NCBI RefSeq assembly: GCF_004348825.1
Contig: NZ_SMJU01000005.1
Location: 124,001-188,000 of the forward strand
Source of the DNA: Arundinibacter roseus
GTDB taxonomy: Bacteria > Bacteroidota > Bacteroidia > Cytophagales > Spirosomataceae
Direction of reading: 5' to 3'
DNA: 64,000 nucleotides
A program made the position numbers and the translations under genes. Positions 50,335 to 60,195 of this stretch are shown here, one piece after another (the stretch's first letter is position 1; every line of letters starts with the position of its first letter). Under the pieces are notes generated by a model that saw nothing but the letters and a program-made list of their open reading frames with translations, made no database searches and was not told where the DNA came from.

Positions 50335-52761
50335 TTACTCCGACCGCAAACTTTTTACAGGATTCATCAGAGCGGCCCGGATGGATTGGTAGCTAACGGT
50401 AAGCAGTGCAATACTGACTGAGAGCAGCCCGGCCACGGCAAATACGCCCCAATGCAAATCAACCCGGTACACAAAATCGCTCAGCCAGGTATGCATGAGG
50501 TACCAGGCCACCGGCGAAGCCAGCAGAATGGCCAGGCCGACCAGTTTCAGAAAGTCAAATGAAAGCAGCGCCACGATGCCTGCAACCGAAGCGCCCAGTA
50601 CTTTGCGAACACCGATTTCTTTGGTCCGAAGCTCCGCCGTAAACGTAGCCAAACCGAATAGACCCAGGCAGGCCACAAGAATAGTCAGGCCTGAAAAAAA
50701 GCCTAAAATGCGGCCAGTTTGCTGTTCGGCCTGATACACGGCGTTGAAGTTTTCTTCCAGAAACGAATAGTCCAGAGGCGTATCCACGGCAAACGTCTTC
50801 CAGACCTGATCAATGGTAGCGATGAGCCCGGGTAAATCTTCGGTTTTTACCTTCAAAATCACCTGACCGGAATTTTGGCCCAAAGTCATTACGAGCGGAG
50901 AAATACGTTCGTGCAAAGATTTGAAATGAAAATCTTCGACGACCCCAATGACCTGATACGACTTTTTGCGACCCTGATTATCGGGCCAGGTGATGGTATG
51001 CCCCACCGCATCTGCGCCCCAGCCGAAAGCCGTTGCGGCTGTTTGATTTAGAATAATACCAGAAGAATCGGTGCCGTATTCGGGCGAGAAATTTCGTCCG
51101 GCAGCCATTTGCATTCCCAGCGTAGGAATGTACTGCTCGTCCACATCGTAGCGTAGCGTTTTGACGAACTGCGTGGAATTGTCGTCGCCATAGATCAAAA
51201 AATTATTGTTGGAAGAAGGCCCGGCAGGCAAAAACCCGGAGACACTCGCAGCCAAAACCCGGGCATCCTGCATCAGCTGACGGCGAAAAGCCTGCTCTTT
51301 CTGACCGAGCCGCCAGGTTTCCTGCACCACCATCACCTGCTCTTTTTCGTAACCCAGCTTCGTATTTTGAATAAATTCTAACTGCTGATAAACAACCGTC
51401 GTGCCCACAATCAGAACAAACGAAATACAGAACTGCACCACCACCAGGCCGCTCCTCAACCCCAAACCCCGCGCGCCACCGCCCGAACTACTTCCGCCTT
51501 TGAGTACGTGCATGGGCTGAAAGGACGACAAAAAAAAGGCTGGGTAACTGCCTGCCAGAATCCCGACGAGCAAGCCAAACAAAAGCAAACCCGGCAACAG
51601 CCAGGGCGACGATAATGAAGCCAACGTCAGGTTTTTGTGCGAAAAATCATTAAAAAACGGCAAAGCTGCCAGTACAAGCCCGGCCGCCACTGCCAACGCC
51701 AGGGTGGTAAGCAGAATGGATTCGAGTAAAAATTGCGTAACCAAAGCGCTTTTATCAGAACCCATAACTTTACGAACACCCACTTCCCGTGCGCGCTTGG
51801 ATGCTCCGGCCGTGCTCAGGTTCATGAAATTAATGCAGGCAATGAGCAGCATAAAAACTGCAATGGCACCAAAGAGATAGACGTAGCGAATATCGCCGGA
51901 GGTCCCAACATCGTAGGCAAAATCGGAGTGCAGGTGTACGTCCGTAAGCGGTTGCAGGTACAGCGCCACGTCATTTCCACGTTGCCGAAACTGCGTCAGC
52001 GACATGCCAAAAGCCTGTTCAAGCTGCGGAGCCATGTATTTCTCGACGACCTGCGGCAGTTTGGCTTCCAGTTTTTGGTAGTCATAGTTTTCGGGCAGCA
52101 CGAGGTAGGTAAAAAATTCGGACTCCATCCAGGAATTTTCACGCGCTTCGGCAAGGCCTGCCATGGACAGGTAAAAATCAAACCGAAACTGTGTCTGAGT
52201 CGGCAGCGGGGCGAGCACACCCGTAATTTCAAAAACTTCGGTATCGCCTTTCAGCCTGAACGTTTGCCCGATAGCATCTGTGTTGCCAAAATGCCTGCGA
52301 GCCATTTCTGCGCTGATAATGGCCGTGTAGGGCCGCACCAAAGCAGTAGTCAGGTTGCCTTTTTGGAGCGGGAAGCTGAATATTTGAAAGAAATTGGAGT
52401 CAACAAACGCTACGGCATTCGCCTTGAAGGAATCATTTCCCCGCTGCACAACCGGCGATCCGGCTTGCCGCAGGCGAGTACTTTGGAGCACTTCGGGATA
52501 CTCGCGCTGAAGCGTATGGGCGGTGGGCGGCATCACGTGCGCGTCCAGGATATTCCCGCCATTCATGGTTCCTTTGAAATATACCCGGACAATCTGACCA
52601 GCTTTTTCATGGAAGCGATCGTAAGCCAGCTCGTCGGCGACGTACAGGCCAATCAGCAGGCAGGTTGCAAGCCCGATAGACAGACCGATGGTGTTGATGG
52701 CCGAAAAGATTTTATTCCGCAGCAGATTCCGCCAGGCAATTTTCAGATAATTTTTAATCAT
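50335..52761 (-). CDS. FtsX/MacB-type ABC transporter permease 3
   Basis: 808 residues. Start MIKNYLKIAWRNLLRNKIFS, coupling motifs REVGVRKVMGS and TKEIGVRKVLGAS, end IRAALMNPVKSLRSE. A Gly/Ser-rich insert (GGSSSGGGARGLG) precedes the fifth membrane segment and is not present in the other copies. 27 bp after permease 2. Confidence 0.92.
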   Translation of the reverse strand: MIKNYLKIAWRNLLRNKIFSAINTIGLSIGLATCLLIGLYVADELAYDRFHEKAGQIVRVYFKGTMNGGNILDAHVMPPTAHTLQREYPEVLQSTRLRQAGSPVVQRGNDSFKANAVAFVDSNFFQIFSFPLQKGNLTTALVRPYTAIISAEMARRHFGNTDAIGQTFRLKGDTEVFEITGVLAPLPTQTQFRFDFYLSMAGLAEARENSWMESEFFTYLVLPENYDYQKLEAKLPQVVEKYMAPQLEQAFGMSLTQFRQRGNDVALYLQPLTDVHLHSDFAYDVGTSGDIRYVYLFGAIAVFMLLIACINFMNLSTAGASKRAREVGVRKVMGSDKSALVTQFLLESILLTTLALAVAAGLVLAALPFFNDFSHKNLTLASLSSPWLLPGLLLFGLLVGILAGSYPAFFLSSFQPMHVLKGGSSSGGGARGLGLRSGLVVVQFCISFVLIVGTTVVYQQLEFIQNTKLGYEKEQVMVVQETWRLGQKEQAFRRQLMQDARVLAASVSGFLPAGPSSNNNFLIYGDDNSTQFVKTLRYDVDEQYIPTLGMQMAAGRNFSPEYGTDSSGIILNQTAATAFGWGADAVGHTITWPDNQGRKKSYQVIGVVEDFHFKSLHERISPLVMTLGQNSGQVILKVKTEDLPGLIATIDQVWKTFAVDTPLDYSFLEENFNAVYQAEQQTGRILGFFSGLTILVACLGLFGLATFTAELRTKEIGVRKVLGASVAGIVALLSFDFLKLVGLAILLASPVAWYLMHTWLSDFVYRVDLHWGVFAVAGLLSVSIALLTVSYQSIRAALMNPVKSLRSE

Positions 52762-52788
52762 GGCCAGGGTTATTTGTATTGAAAAAAA

Positions 52789-55221
52789 CTACTCACTCCG
52801 CAGGCTTTTCACCGGATTCATGAGAGCGGCTTTAATGGATTGGTAGCTCACCGTAAGTAATGATATGAGAATCGAGAGCATACCCGCCAGCAAAAACATC
52901 CACCACTGAATGGTGATTTTGTAAGCAAAATCCTGCAACCATTGATCCATGATATACCAGGAAATAGGAGTTGCAATGAGAATAGCTATTAGAATTAGTT
53001 TAAGAAAATCGCCGGAAAGCATCGCTACAATAGTTGCAACCGAAGCCCCCAATACTTTACGCACACCGATTTCTTTGGTGCGGTGCTCAGCCGTAAAGGC
53101 AGCAAGGCCAAACAAACCCAAACAGGCAATTAAAATAGATAGCAGGGCAAACGTAATGAAGATGCGACCGATGCGTTGCTCAGCCCGGTACGTTTTGTCA
53201 AAATCCTGATCCATGAAACGATATTCAAAGGGTTGTCCTGGCGCCATACGCTTCCATAAAGCCTCTGCTTTTTTGATCGTAGCGCCTGATTCACTGGCAT
53301 TTAGTCGGAAGGCAAATTTACCGGGACTATTTCCGAGTATCATATTGAGCGGTCCAATGGGACTATGGAGCGATTCAAAGTGAAAATCTTTGACCACACC
53401 AATGACCGTATAGGCTGGCTGAGAGCTGTCCTGAGGCCCGGTATTAGTCACCAGCTTTTTCCCAATAGGGTCGTCAAAACCAAACATTCGAACTGCTTCT
53501 TCATTGAGAACAATAGCCGACGAATCGGAGGGAAATTCTTTACTAAAAAACCGTCCTTCTACGACCTGAATCCCAAGAGTTTTTGCGTAATCTTCGTCTA
53601 CTCTCCAATTCTGCATACTCATGCCTTTGTCCTGTATTGGCTGGCCTTCGGGGAAAATCATGTTATCACTTCGGGAAGACGGGGTTGGCAAATAGTCCGA
53701 CATCGTGGCACTTTCGGCATAGCCCTGCGAGAGAATCTCCTGCTTAAAGACCTCCGTTTGGGTACCGAGTGCGTAGGCATTTTCAATAAGCACCACCTGA
53801 TCTTTGGAATATCCCAGCGACTTTGCCTGAATAAAGTTGAGTTGTCGGTAAATAATGAGAGTACCAACAATGAGCATTACCGAAATCACAAATTGAAATA
53901 CCACGAGAGAATTACGAAGAAATCCTCCTTTACCTTCCAAAACCAACCGTCCTTTCAGAACCTTAATTGCCTGAAATCCCGATAAAAAAAAGGCCGGATA
54001 GCTACCCGCCAATATGCCTACAATACCTCCTGTAAGCAGCAGCAGCAACCAGAAGCCAGGATTTTGAACAGGTAGGGTTATGTCTTTGCCTGCTAACTGA
54101 TTGAATAAAGGCATAAGGGCAAATGCCGCAAGCAACGCCAGCACCAGCGAAAGATAACTTAGCAGTAAAGACTCTGTCAGAAACTGCGCTACCAAAGCGG
54201 AACGCTTAGAACCCAGCACTTTTCGGACACCCACTTCGCGGGCACGGCTAGCCGAGCGGGCCGTAGCCAGGTTCATGAAGTTGATGCAGGCTATGAGCAA
54301 TAGAAAAATGGCAACAATTGAAAAAATGTATACGTATTGAATATTTCCATTCACGGATAGCTCCGCAACGCGGTCTGAATGTAGGTGAATCTTCGTAAGT
54401 GGAATAAGATGGTATTTCAAAAAATTTCCCGCTTTTTCGAGATCTTCCAGCGTTGTTCCGCCCATAGCGCCTTTGACATAGGGCCCCACGTAGTTGTCTA
54501 GAATTGTATCAAAATTTTTATCAAATTGCTGAGCATCCGTTTCCGGACTCAGCCTGATATAGGTGTTAAAGTTGTGCCCTCCCCAGTTGTTGCTCCGGCT
54601 TTCCTCGCGGGAAGCCATGGAAAGCAGCATATTCAGGCTACTCAAATGTGAATTAGCCGGAATGTTTTGCATTACACCGGTTACACGATAGATTTTATCA
54701 TTATCCAGCAGCAGCGTTTGACCAACCGGATTTTCTTTTCCAAAGTATTTTTCTGCGTTACGTTCAGACAACACGAGGGTGTTGGGTTCGGTCAGAGCCT
54801 TTGCGGGATTTCCGCTAACCATCGGAATAGAAAAAACATCGAAAAAGGTCGAATCTGCAAATACTACCAACGCCTCCGTCAGGTTTTCGGTTGCCTCACT
54901 TTTCCGAACCAGATAGGAGCCATTTTCCCTTATTCGGGTGGCGGCTTCTACCTGAGGATAATCTTTTTTCAGGGTAAAGGCCATCGGGTCTGACGAAACA
55001 GCCAGCTTCATTTCCGGACCACCAAACTTAATATCGGCGTCAACCCGGTAAATACGCTCAGAGTTTTCGAAGAAGTGGTCGTAACTGAGTTCTTCAACCA
55101 AATAGAGTGTAATCAATAGGCAACTCGCCAGTCCCAGCGAAAGTCCAAAAATATTCAGGGATGAATAAAACAATTGCTTACGAACATTCCGCCAGGCAAT
55201 TTTCAGATAATTTTTAATCAT
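52789..55221 (-). CDS. FtsX/MacB-type ABC transporter permease 2
   Basis: 810 residues. Start MIKNYLKIAWRNVRKQLFYS, coupling motifs REVGVRKVLGS and TKEIGVRKVLGAS, end IKAALMNPVKSLRSE. Closest to permease 3 in its second half (for example the PAFFLSGFQ and VVKDFHFESLHS stretches). The junctions on both sides of this gene are nearly identical in DNA (52741-52824 against 55201-55284). Confidence 0.92.
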   Translation of the reverse strand: MIKNYLKIAWRNVRKQLFYSSLNIFGLSLGLASCLLITLYLVEELSYDHFFENSERIYRVDADIKFGGPEMKLAVSSDPMAFTLKKDYPQVEAATRIRENGSYLVRKSEATENLTEALVVFADSTFFDVFSIPMVSGNPAKALTEPNTLVLSERNAEKYFGKENPVGQTLLLDNDKIYRVTGVMQNIPANSHLSSLNMLLSMASREESRSNNWGGHNFNTYIRLSPETDAQQFDKNFDTILDNYVGPYVKGAMGGTTLEDLEKAGNFLKYHLIPLTKIHLHSDRVAELSVNGNIQYVYIFSIVAIFLLLIACINFMNLATARSASRAREVGVRKVLGSKRSALVAQFLTESLLLSYLSLVLALLAAFALMPLFNQLAGKDITLPVQNPGFWLLLLLTGGIVGILAGSYPAFFLSGFQAIKVLKGRLVLEGKGGFLRNSLVVFQFVISVMLIVGTLIIYRQLNFIQAKSLGYSKDQVVLIENAYALGTQTEVFKQEILSQGYAESATMSDYLPTPSSRSDNMIFPEGQPIQDKGMSMQNWRVDEDYAKTLGIQVVEGRFFSKEFPSDSSAIVLNEEAVRMFGFDDPIGKKLVTNTGPQDSSQPAYTVIGVVKDFHFESLHSPIGPLNMILGNSPGKFAFRLNASESGATIKKAEALWKRMAPGQPFEYRFMDQDFDKTYRAEQRIGRIFITFALLSILIACLGLFGLAAFTAEHRTKEIGVRKVLGASVATIVAMLSGDFLKLILIAILIATPISWYIMDQWLQDFAYKITIQWWMFLLAGMLSILISLLTVSYQSIKAALMNPVKSLRSE

Positions 55222-55248
55222 GACCAGGGTTATTTGTAATGAAAAGAA

Positions 55249-57633
55249 CTACTCACTCCGCAGGCTTTTCACCGGATTCATGAGGGCAGCTTTGATACTT
55301 TGGTAACTGACCGTAATCAGCGCTACTGCGAATGTGGCTGCAATAGCCCACACAAAAAAGGACGGGCCCAGAGGAATATGGTACTTAAAATCCTGTAACC
55401 ACTCGGACATGAGCATCCAGGCAACAGGCGCCGCTATCGTAAAAGCAATCAGCATCAGCAGGGAAATTTCCTTTCCAAAAATCCATAGAATCTGCTCGAT
55501 GCTGCTTCCCAGTACTTTACGAATGCCAATTTCCTTGGTTTTTTGAGTGGCCATGAAGCGCACCAACCCGTACAATCCCAGGCAGCCAATGAGGATGGCA
55601 ATGAGCGAAAAAGCCTGAATTAATTTCAACATCAGCGCCTCGGTGTCGTAGAAAGAAGCGATTTGATCATCCAGAAATTCGTGCTCATATAGCTGATCGG
55701 GATGCAGTCTGCTCCATGTTTGCTCAATCGATTTCAACGTAGTGGCAACATCACTTTTATTGATTTTTACAGCATAGGCATTGTAGCCGGAGATATCCGA
55801 AAAAACCGCAGCGGGGCTAATATCTTCGTGAAACGAATTGTCATGAAAATCTTTGATTACCCCAACGATCGTTCCATTTTTATCGCCATTAATACTCAGC
55901 GATTTCCCCAAAAGCTCTTCCGGAGAACTCAGGTTTAGCTTGCGGGCGGTCATTTCGTTGACCAGAAATTCGTTGGTCGTATCGGACGGAAAGATATTTC
56001 GCCCTGCGACCAGTTCCAGCCCAAAGGTTGACAGGTAGGCATCGTCAGCGGCTTTCAACGTCATCCGAAAAACCTCTTCTTCCTGTCGGTTGTCGTAGTA
56101 AGGCGTGGTGTTCCAGGAGTAACCGGCGGCCGGAGCGGCAAAGCAAAGGGAGACGCTTTCAACCCCCGACAGTTTCAGAAGCTCCTGCCTGACGGTCTTG
56201 GTACGCTCAGGCGCAGAAGCAATCGGAAGCATCACCACGGCCTCTTTGTCAAACCCCAAATCGGCTTCTTTGGAAAAGCGCATCTGCTCGGCAATGACAA
56301 AGAGCGCCACCATCAGCGCCTGCGAAATAGCAAACTGTACCACAATCAGCGCCCGACGGGTATTGAAACCGCCTATCGTCTGCTGCGACAGCTTCCCTTT
56401 TAAGGCTACAATCGGCTGAAAACCAGCAAGAATCAATCCCGGATATGCCCCGGCCAAAAAAGTAACGAGTAGTAATAGAGCGGGTACAAAGAGCAGCAGG
56501 GTGGCGTCTGACAGGAAATCAAGACGAACCTCTGCGCCAAACCATTGGTTGACGTAAGGCAACGCAAGCCAGGCTAGCATCAGCGCGAGCAGGCCCGCCA
56601 ACAGAGTGATCAGGGCGGTTTGGGCTATAAATTGCCAGAAAATCTGACGTCGTAAACTTCCCAGGGCTTTACGTATACCCACCTCACCTGCCCGATTGAG
56701 CGCCTGCGCGGTGGCAAGATTTATGAAATTGACACTTGCCGTCAGGATCAGGAAAAGGCCAATTAAAGAAAGCACCCATAAGTTGCTTTTCTTCATGCTT
56801 CCCTGATACCGTTCGTTAAAATGCACATCGGCCAAAGGTTGTAATTTGTAATGATGTACGTTCTTGCTTTTTGCCCGATACTTTTCGACGTACGCAGGCA
56901 GTACGGCTTCCACCTGAGCAGCAGAGACTTGCGGACGGAGCCGGATGTAGCATTTCATGGCGCTCATGATTCCTCCCCACGAATCTTCACTCGCGAGCCA
57001 TTCGTTGTAGGATTTCAGGGTTGGATAAGAAATAAAAATCTCTGCTTTTTGATCCGTATTGGGTGGCAGATTTTGTAGCAGTCCGGTTACGCGAATCTCA
57101 ATACTGTCGTTGATCTGAAACGTTTGATTGATGGGATCAACTTCTCCAAACAGTTTTTTGGCGACCCGTTCAGTAACAAGAGCCGTCCGGGGTTCGGTAA
57201 GAGCCGTGGAGGCATTTCCTTGTAAAAGCGGAAAATTAAAAATTTCGAAATAGCCCGGTTCGGTAAATGCTATTCCGTTTTCTTCATTAAATTTTTTGGT
57301 TTCACCGGTCGTTTTTACCTTAATTAACTGTTCGTCGAAAGTCGCAATCCGGGCTATCTTTTCGCCAAAATCATGATCCATGCGCAGGGCATTTCCCAAT
57401 GGGGCGGGCACACTCGAAACGTAGGTAATGTTATCCCGATGCTGCTCCGTTACGATGCGGTATATACGTTCTGAATTGGCATGAAATGTATCAAAACTCA
57501 GATGGTATTTTACCAACGCAAACACCAGAATGGCGCAGCAAATTCCTAAGCCAAGCCCCAGAATATTAATGGTAGCGTAGGAACTATTTCGTTTTAAAGA
57601 ACGAAAAGCAACAAGAAAATAATTTTTTATCAT
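55249..57633 (-). CDS. FtsX/MacB-type ABC transporter permease 1
   Basis: 794 residues, the first permease after the ATPase (102-bp gap). Start MIKNYFLVAFRSLKRNS, coupling motifs GEVGIRKALGS and TKEIGIRKVLGSS, end IKAALMNPVKSLRSE. Its periplasmic domains differ from those of copies 2-4. As part of a six-copy set served by one ATPase gene, it may pair with any of the other permeases or with itself. Confidence 0.92.
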   Translation of the reverse strand: MIKNYFLVAFRSLKRNSSYATINILGLGLGICCAILVFALVKYHLSFDTFHANSERIYRIVTEQHRDNITYVSSVPAPLGNALRMDHDFGEKIARIATFDEQLIKVKTTGETKKFNEENGIAFTEPGYFEIFNFPLLQGNASTALTEPRTALVTERVAKKLFGEVDPINQTFQINDSIEIRVTGLLQNLPPNTDQKAEIFISYPTLKSYNEWLASEDSWGGIMSAMKCYIRLRPQVSAAQVEAVLPAYVEKYRAKSKNVHHYKLQPLADVHFNERYQGSMKKSNLWVLSLIGLFLILTASVNFINLATAQALNRAGEVGIRKALGSLRRQIFWQFIAQTALITLLAGLLALMLAWLALPYVNQWFGAEVRLDFLSDATLLLFVPALLLLVTFLAGAYPGLILAGFQPIVALKGKLSQQTIGGFNTRRALIVVQFAISQALMVALFVIAEQMRFSKEADLGFDKEAVVMLPIASAPERTKTVRQELLKLSGVESVSLCFAAPAAGYSWNTTPYYDNRQEEEVFRMTLKAADDAYLSTFGLELVAGRNIFPSDTTNEFLVNEMTARKLNLSSPEELLGKSLSINGDKNGTIVGVIKDFHDNSFHEDISPAAVFSDISGYNAYAVKINKSDVATTLKSIEQTWSRLHPDQLYEHEFLDDQIASFYDTEALMLKLIQAFSLIAILIGCLGLYGLVRFMATQKTKEIGIRKVLGSSIEQILWIFGKEISLLMLIAFTIAAPVAWMLMSEWLQDFKYHIPLGPSFFVWAIAATFAVALITVSYQSIKAALMNPVKSLRSE

Positions 57634-57735
57634 GGCTAATTTTTGTTAGGATAAATAAGGAAATATCTGATTTATTTTAGAGATAATTTTCCTCCAAACC
57701 TTTGATAAATTGACTTATCAAAAACTGTTTTTAAT

Positions 57736-58413
57736 TCAAATATGAATTTTTTCAGTCACTACTTTTCCATCAAAAAGATTTACGGTACGGTGGGCAAAAC
57801 CAGCGTCATAGGGCGAGTGCGTTACCATGATGATTGTGGTGCCGGCTTCGTTGAGTTGTTTCAGTAAATTCATCACTTCTTCGCCATTTTTGGAGTCAAG
57901 ATTTCCCGTAGGCTCATCTGCCAGAATGATCTTTGGCGTCGCAACTACCGCCCGTGCAATTGCCGTCCGTTGCTGCTGTCCGCCCGAAAGTTGTTGCGGA
58001 AAATGATTGCGGCGGTGCATCATGCTCATGCGTTCGAGGGCCGCTTCGACACGCTGTTTACGCTCTTCGTTGGGCGTTTTGAGATAAAGCAGCGGGAGCT
58101 CAATGTTTTCATATACCGTCAATTCGTCAATCAAATTAAAGCTCTGAAACACGAATCCGATGTTTCCTTTTCTAATTTGAGCACGCTGTCTTTCGGACAT
58201 ATTGCCTACTTCGGTCCCATAAAATTGGTACGACCCTTCGCTCGGATTATCCAGTAAACCGAGGATATTCAGGAGCGTGGATTTCCCACAGCCCGAAGGC
58301 CCCATAATGGCTACAAATTCTCCGTCCAGGATTTCCAGATCAATCCCGTTCAGGGCGGTAGTTTCTACTTCTTCGGTAGAAAACATTTTTTGAAGATTTG
58401 AAATTTTAAGCAT
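57736..58413 (-). CDS. ABC transporter ATP-binding protein (MacB/LolD type)
   Basis: 225 residues, the size of stand-alone LolD/MacB-type ATPases. Walker A GPSGCGKS (38-45), Q-loop FVFQSFNLI, signature LSGGQQQR, Walker B ILADEPTG and switch His in VTHS are all intact. It drives the FtsX-type permeases from the cytoplasm. The only ATPase in the locus, placed between the membrane-fusion gene (110-bp gap) and six permeases. Confidence 0.97.
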   Translation of the reverse strand: MLKISNLQKMFSTEEVETTALNGIDLEILDGEFVAIMGPSGCGKSTLLNILGLLDNPSEGSYQFYGTEVGNMSERQRAQIRKGNIGFVFQSFNLIDELTVYENIELPLLYLKTPNEERKQRVEAALERMSMMHRRNHFPQQLSGGQQQRTAIARAVVATPKIILADEPTGNLDSKNGEEVMNLLKQLNEAGTTIIMVTHSPYDAGFAHRTVNLFDGKVVTEKIHI

Positions 58414-58523
58414 TCGTCAGGAATTAGGTAGTTTGGCTATAAGTTGTTTATTTACCAGTAAGAAATTAAGAGAATTGAGAAAAACCTACTTAACTTCTTA
58501 ATGGTTTACTATATTTTACAAAA

Positions 58524-59840
58524 TCAAAATTCAAGAACCTCATTCTCACCAAAATTTTCGTACGAACTTGTGATCACTTTTTCGCCGGTTTTGAGTCCTT
58601 CCAGCACTTCATAAAACTCCGGATTTTTACGTCCCAGCGAAATCGTCCGCTTCACGGCCCGCTTGCCCGACTGATCTACCACATACACCCAATTGCCGCC
58701 GGTATCGGAGAAAAAGCCACCAACGGGCAGGAGCGTAGCCTGCGACGGCTGCCCCAATTGCAGGCGAATGGGCGCCGACTGCCCGCGCTTGATGCGCTCG
58801 GGTGCGCCACTAACAAAGCGCATGTCTACCTCAAACCGCCCGCTGCGTACTTCGGGATAAATCTTGACGATTTCGAGTGCATAAGGCTTTCCGTCAAAAT
58901 CCATAGCGCCGGCTAATCCTACAAAAATTCGGGAAATGTAGTGTTCATCGACGCCCACGCGCATTTTAAACCCGTCGAGGTCGTCAATCTGACCGATGTT
59001 TTGTCCCTGATTAATATTTGACCCCACCTCCACATTCATGGACGAAAGCAAACCCGACACCGGAGCTTTTACCACGAGGTTGTCCAGCGTTTGTCGCCAC
59101 AGGCTCACGTTCTTTTGCGTATTGGCCAGGGTACCTTCCAGCTGCTGAATCTGCATTTTGGCGTTTTCTTCCTGGTATTTTTGCGATTCTATCTCAATCG
59201 TTCGTTGCTGCGCCAGCCGGTCGTAGTCACGCTTGGTTTTGAGATAGTCGGCCTCCGGAATTACCTTGTCCCGAAACAGCTGCACGTTACGGTCGTGGGC
59301 ATCTTTGGCCTGTGCAATTTGAAAATCCAGTTCACTGAGCGTTTTTTGCAACGTAAATCGCTCAACCCGAAGGCGTTGACGCGTATTTTGCAGATCGTTT
59401 ACCAGCCGGCTTGCTTCGGTTTCTGACTGCAAAAAGTTTAGTTTCAGACTCTGATTTTCGAGTTTGAGCAGCACTTCGCCTTCTTTCACCATGTTGCCGC
59501 CTTCTACCATTTTCTGCGTTACGTATCCGCCCACGATGGCATCCAACTGAATCGTTTTGAGCGGCTGCACAACACCTGTTACCACAATAAATTCGTCGAA
59601 TTGCCCCTGCTTTACGGTCGAAATCGTTACCTTATCCTGCTCAACGTTTAACTTACTACGGGTATCGGTAAAGAAAAATTGATAGATAAGCAGGCTCGCC
59701 ACCAGAACGCCTCCTGCCAGATAACTCAGGCGGCGAGAGTTCCAAAAACGTTTGGGCTTTGCACGATCCATCCCCGATTGGCCCAGTGAATTTTTGGCGA
59801 GCGGCGTTCCCAGAGGAGATGATTTTAGGTCAGTTGGCAT
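58524..59840 (-). CDS. HlyD-family membrane-fusion (periplasmic adaptor) protein
   Basis: 438 residues: a ~35-residue cytoplasmic N-terminus, one membrane segment (~39-58, YLAGGVLVASLLIYQFFF), a first barrel/lipoyl half (VVQPLKTIQLDAIVGGYVTQ), a long coiled-coil hairpin (~130-250), a second lipoyl half (NLVVKAPVSGLLSSMNVEVG) and a beta-barrel end (LLPVGGFFSDTGG). Adaptor of MacA/HlyD type, joining the inner-membrane permease to an outer-membrane TolC-like exit; no TolC gene is in the window. First gene of the ABC locus behind a sigma-54-like promoter. Confidence 0.93.
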   Translation of the reverse strand: MPTDLKSSPLGTPLAKNSLGQSGMDRAKPKRFWNSRRLSYLAGGVLVASLLIYQFFFTDTRSKLNVEQDKVTISTVKQGQFDEFIVVTGVVQPLKTIQLDAIVGGYVTQKMVEGGNMVKEGEVLLKLENQSLKLNFLQSETEASRLVNDLQNTRQRLRVERFTLQKTLSELDFQIAQAKDAHDRNVQLFRDKVIPEADYLKTKRDYDRLAQQRTIEIESQKYQEENAKMQIQQLEGTLANTQKNVSLWRQTLDNLVVKAPVSGLLSSMNVEVGSNINQGQNIGQIDDLDGFKMRVGVDEHYISRIFVGLAGAMDFDGKPYALEIVKIYPEVRSGRFEVDMRFVSGAPERIKRGQSAPIRLQLGQPSQATLLPVGGFFSDTGGNWVYVVDQSGKRAVKRTISLGRKNPEFYEVLEGLKTGEKVITSSYENFGENEVLEF

Positions 59841-59889
59841 ACTATAAATGGGTATTGTCTATATTTAAATGGTCTGTGACTCTATCTAT

Positions 59890-59905
59890 TCAATCCTTGT
59901 GCCAG
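59890..59905 (-). promoter_or_regulatory. Sigma-54-type -24/-12 promoter of the ABC locus
   Basis: On the minus strand CTGGCAC-AAGGA-TTGA: a perfect -24 element (TGGCAC) with the correct 5-nt spacer to a -12 element that has TTGA instead of TTGC. The predicted start of transcription is near 59878, about 38 bp before the HlyD-family start codon. The divergent gene encodes a sigma-54 activator, which strengthens the call. Confidence 0.65.
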
Positions 59906-59970
59906 CGCTGAAAATTTACATTAACCTATTGAAAATCAACTATTAATTATCAATTCAAGTCTTTCAGGTT

Positions 59971-60004
59971 GTTCATTTTCGGACGTTATTGTTCGGCACC
60001 GGAC
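59971..60004. promoter_or_regulatory. Candidate enhancer sites for the NtrC-type regulator
   Basis: Two 14-bp repeats GTTC-N5-CGGAC at 59971-59984 and 59991-60004, starting exactly 20 bp apart (two helical turns) and each weakly palindromic. They lie about 100 and 120 bp upstream of the predicted sigma-54 start. The rest of the 59841-60195 gap is AT-rich without other clear elements. Confidence 0.5.
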
Positions 60005-60195
60005 AGTTTGTTTTCCTCATGGTTTTTCTAACTGTTTCTTTGTTAATACCTTAGCAATTGATCCTTCCTAAGGTACATTTTTTGTTAGTTGATCTTTGCT
60101 GTTTTTCCTGATTTTTAAAAAAAACGGGTACTCACTTTTACCTTTAACACCGTCTGGAAAAATGTTTTTATACCCATACTCACCCGACCAACCCT

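Noticed and set aside
51733-52782. 349-codon open frame on the plus strand
   Set aside because: Antisense to permease 3 and without any family feature.
42460-57633. Repeated DNA blocks at gene ends as possible mobile or CRISPR-like repeats
   Set aside because: The repeats are the conserved 3' and 5' ends of paralogous permease genes at gene-length spacing; no spacers, cas genes or transposase.
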